Part shown: one piece after another, positions 62,365 to 64,000 of the stretch | How positions within the stretch are numbered: position 1 is the first letter of the stretch | Layout: every line of letters starts with the position of its first letter | DNA from: Gimesia chilikensis | GTDB taxonomy: Bacteria > Planctomycetota > Planctomycetia > Planctomycetales > Planctomycetaceae | Assembly (NCBI RefSeq): GCF_008329715.1 | Contig: NZ_VTSR01000021.1 | Span: 94,420 to 158,419 of the forward strand | Direction: 5' to 3' | Length of the DNA stretch: 64,000 nucleotides | Translations under genes and position numbers: made by a program | Notes under the pieces: model-generated | What the model saw: the letters and a program-made list of their open reading frames with translations, nothing else | What the model was told of the DNA's origin: nothing | The model's database searches: none

Positions 62365-62604
62365 ATGGATGACAGTCAATTAACTGAATATGCAGCGTAT
62401 TGGGGAGACGAAGCTGAAGAATTTTTGCTTGTCTCGTCCGGAGCGGATCTAAATGATTTATCAGATTGCCTGATCTTTCACGAAGAGAGTCGTTGCTACG
62501 ATGTTATTGAAGATGACGAGGCCTCTCTGGAGGTGAAGATTCGTATGCGCGAGGCCGGTGTGCCTGTGGTCCATATGGATGATCTCAATAAACCTGACGG
62601 TTGA
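62365..62604 (+). CDS. Small acidic hypothetical protein, 79 residues
   Basis: ATG 62365 has AGGGGCCGG just upstream, a good ribosome site. Strongly acidic, with segments DEAEEFLLVSSGADLNDL and EDDEASLEVKIRMREAG. No signal peptide or recognised domain. An alternative reading as antitoxin-like is tempting for an acidic small protein beside another small protein, but nothing else supports it. Confidence 0.55.
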   Translation: MDDSQLTEYAAYWGDEAEEFLLVSSGADLNDLSDCLIFHEESRCYDVIEDDEASLEVKIRMREAGVPVVHMDDLNKPDG

Positions 62605-62807
62605 TTTGTTCTGCCGGATTCCTCTTCACTGCGAATTGTATTCGGGTTATTCGTCAACCTTTTTACGGCGGTTAGCGTCTTGACGCTCAGGGTTGGTGGG
62701 CATTTTGGTGTCCCTTGGGCGTTGATACTGGTTGTATGTCGCCAGGCGGGAGGACACATGGGTCCTCCCCTACAACTTCAGTCGCCTGGGTGAATCAGGG
62801 GGGATTC

Positions 62808-63920
62808 TCACTCGCCGAAGTGTTGTTTGAGGAAGGCGAGGCTTTTGTTGTTGGACCAGCGGTGGCCGCCTTGGAAGAAGTCGGCGTCGATGTTTTCTTC
62901 TGCATCCAGGACCTGGTAGACCTGCTGCAGTTTTTTATAGCCCTGGCGGGCGGCTTCGATGGGGAAGATTTTGTCTTCGATGCCGTTGATGAGCAGGACC
63001 GGGCGGGGGGCGTGCAGGGCGACGACGTCGGACATTTCGCCGAACCGCATCATCTCGGGCATACACTGACACAAGCAGTGCGGCATGGCGTAGTAGGAGG
63101 CGCGGTAGCTTGAGAAGGCGCCGGCGATCATGGTGAGCTTGACGCGCTCGTCGAGGACGGGGAGGTACATGGCGGTAGCTCCGCCTCCGGAGAGGCCGGC
63201 GGCAGCGATGCGGTTGGGGTCGACTGCGTCCTGTGTCTGCAGGAAGTCGATGACGCGCATGGCGTCCCAGCTGCGCTGGCCTTGGGGGGTACTGCCGATG
63301 AGGAGGGCGTTCATGGTCATCTGCAGGCAACTGCGTTTGGTGTGTGAGACGCCGCGATCCTGGTCGCCGGCGGTTTCGTTCCAGCCCCGCATGACGATGG
63401 CGGCGGAGACGTAGCCGTGCTTCGCGAAGTAGACGGCGTAGTCGAGTTCGCTCTGGCGGGTCTTTTCTTTGTCGGCTTTGGTTTTGCCTTCATCGATGTA
63501 GGGGATGATGCCGCTGTGTCCGTGCATGCAGACAATCGCGGGGACTTTTTTCTTTAAGTTGTGCGGGACGAAGTAATAGACGGGAGCCCAATAGGCGGCT
63601 TCGGTGCGGACAAAGACTTTGTGGCGGGTGAAGGTGTCGAACTCTTTCTTTTCGGCCCACTTGACTTCCAGGGGGACGCGCTCGGGCATTTTACCCAGGA
63701 TGCGGGTGACGGTCGGATGAAACTGTTTTCGCCAGGCTGCGTGTTCGGCTTTGTTCGTGGCCTGCCAGGCCTGCAGCGGTTCCATGGCGTCGGCGAGTTG
63801 CTGGTAGCTTTCGGTGACGGTAAATGGTTTCTCGGCGGGGTTGCGTTCTGCTGCGGTGGTTGGGGTGATGCAGATGCAGGAGAGCAGGGTGATGAGCAGG
63901 CTGCGGGTGAGTGTTTGCAT
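62808..63920 (-). CDS. Secreted alpha/beta hydrolase (acetyl-esterase-like)
   Basis: 370 residues with a signal peptide (about 1-23, ending TTAAE). The nucleophile elbow is GLSGGG with Ser244, the acid Asp is in INGIEDKIFP, and His is in GGHRWSN near the C-terminus. An early MHGHSGI segment supplies the oxyanion hole. This is the dienelactone-hydrolase/acetylxylan-esterase-like group abundant in planctomycetes; the substrate may be an acylated sugar. Cys residues in HCLCQCMPE are clustered. It ends near two small plus-strand genes and heads towards the window end, with its promoter area at 63921-64000. Confidence 0.85.
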   Translation of the reverse strand: MQTLTRSLLITLLSCICITPTTAAERNPAEKPFTVTESYQQLADAMEPLQAWQATNKAEHAAWRKQFHPTVTRILGKMPERVPLEVKWAEKKEFDTFTRHKVFVRTEAAYWAPVYYFVPHNLKKKVPAIVCMHGHSGIIPYIDEGKTKADKEKTRQSELDYAVYFAKHGYVSAAIVMRGWNETAGDQDRGVSHTKRSCLQMTMNALLIGSTPQGQRSWDAMRVIDFLQTQDAVDPNRIAAAGLSGGGATAMYLPVLDERVKLTMIAGAFSSYRASYYAMPHCLCQCMPEMMRFGEMSDVVALHAPRPVLLINGIEDKIFPIEAARQGYKKLQQVYQVLDAEENIDADFFQGGHRWSNNKSLAFLKQHFGE

Positions 63921-64000
63921 GAGGTTTGACCGTTGTTCAAAAACAGGGGGCGGGTGACTTAGTGTATCATTCTATTACAGGGGAACGCTGGGGGAAGGTC

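Noticed and set aside
62046..62604. Toxin-antitoxin pair made by the two small genes
   Set aside because: Small size and acidic character alone are not enough; no toxin fold or operator was recognised.
1..64000. tRNA, rRNA, CRISPR array, insertion sequence or prophage
   Set aside because: The gaps were read for cloverleaf-type T-loops, regular direct repeats with spacers, transposase motifs and phage genes; none was convincing.

Overview
The window reads as chromosomal DNA of a planctomycete, most likely a Gimesia-like member of the Planctomycetota. This is inferred from gene content: a DUF1501 protein, two DUF1559 prepilin-like proteins, a CxPxR sulfatase, Tat-exported Gfo/Idh/MocA oxidoreductase, several FG-GAP/VCBS and ASPIC/UnbV proteins, TPR proteins, SMP-30-type beta-propellers and many lipoproteins. 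No tRNA, rRNA, CRISPR array, insertion sequence or prophage was recognised. Gene density is high except for about 1 kb at 45.6-46.6 kb and several 0.3-0.5 kb gaps.

Layout. 1-9.4 kb: the end of a DUF1501 gene, a 1235-residue TPR/FG-GAP/UnbV protein, a secreted beta-propeller, then on the minus strand a cytochrome-motif FG-GAP lipoprotein, an SGNH esterase and a DUF1559 protein. 9.7-14.0 kb: a histidine kinase overlapped by an NtrC-type sigma-54 activator, followed by a sulfatase. 14.3-18.7 kb: a MoxR ATPase / DUF58 / transglutaminase set. 18.9-25.6 kb: small lipoproteins, a metallophosphoesterase, a TPR + FG-GAP/UnbV gene pair that mirrors the fused 1235-residue protein, and a second DUF1559 protein.

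25.8-40.1 kb is a run of minus-strand genes. In transcription order it holds a LolD-like ATPase and an FtsX-like permease with a nine-histidine loop, then a translationally coupled three-gene cassette (DUF5690 transporter, PhyH dioxygenase like PhnY*, HD oxygenase like PhnZ), then two DUF3299-type exported proteins, two tandem paralogs with a CPFC motif, a D-2-hydroxyacid dehydrogenase, a 627-residue protein of unknown function and the Gfo/Idh/MocA protein. The PhnY*/PhnZ pair keeps the residues expected of the oxidative phosphonate pathway, which as I recall has been described for methylphosphonate in Gimesia maris. It is the clearest metabolic system here; the transporter assignment and the relation of the cassette to the flanking ABC/DUF3299 genes are inferences.

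40.4-47.2 kb carries an L,D-transpeptidase, orotate phosphoribosyltransferase, glucose-6-phosphate isomerase, a FabZ-like dehydratase, a HAD-fold protein lacking its nucleophilic Asp, a long non-coding stretch and a lone HTH + receiver regulator. 47.4-58.0 kb has a GT39-like membrane glycosyltransferase, a minus-strand PhyH / aquaporin / SMP-30 group, an ExbB/TolQ protein with an upstream 1026-residue TPR protein, and a CE15-like esterase. 58-64 kb looks more accessory: small hypothetical genes, a membrane-protein ORF with an in-frame TGA, an isoprenylcysteine-methyltransferase-like protein, a slipin, dispersed short repeats and an alpha/beta hydrolase.
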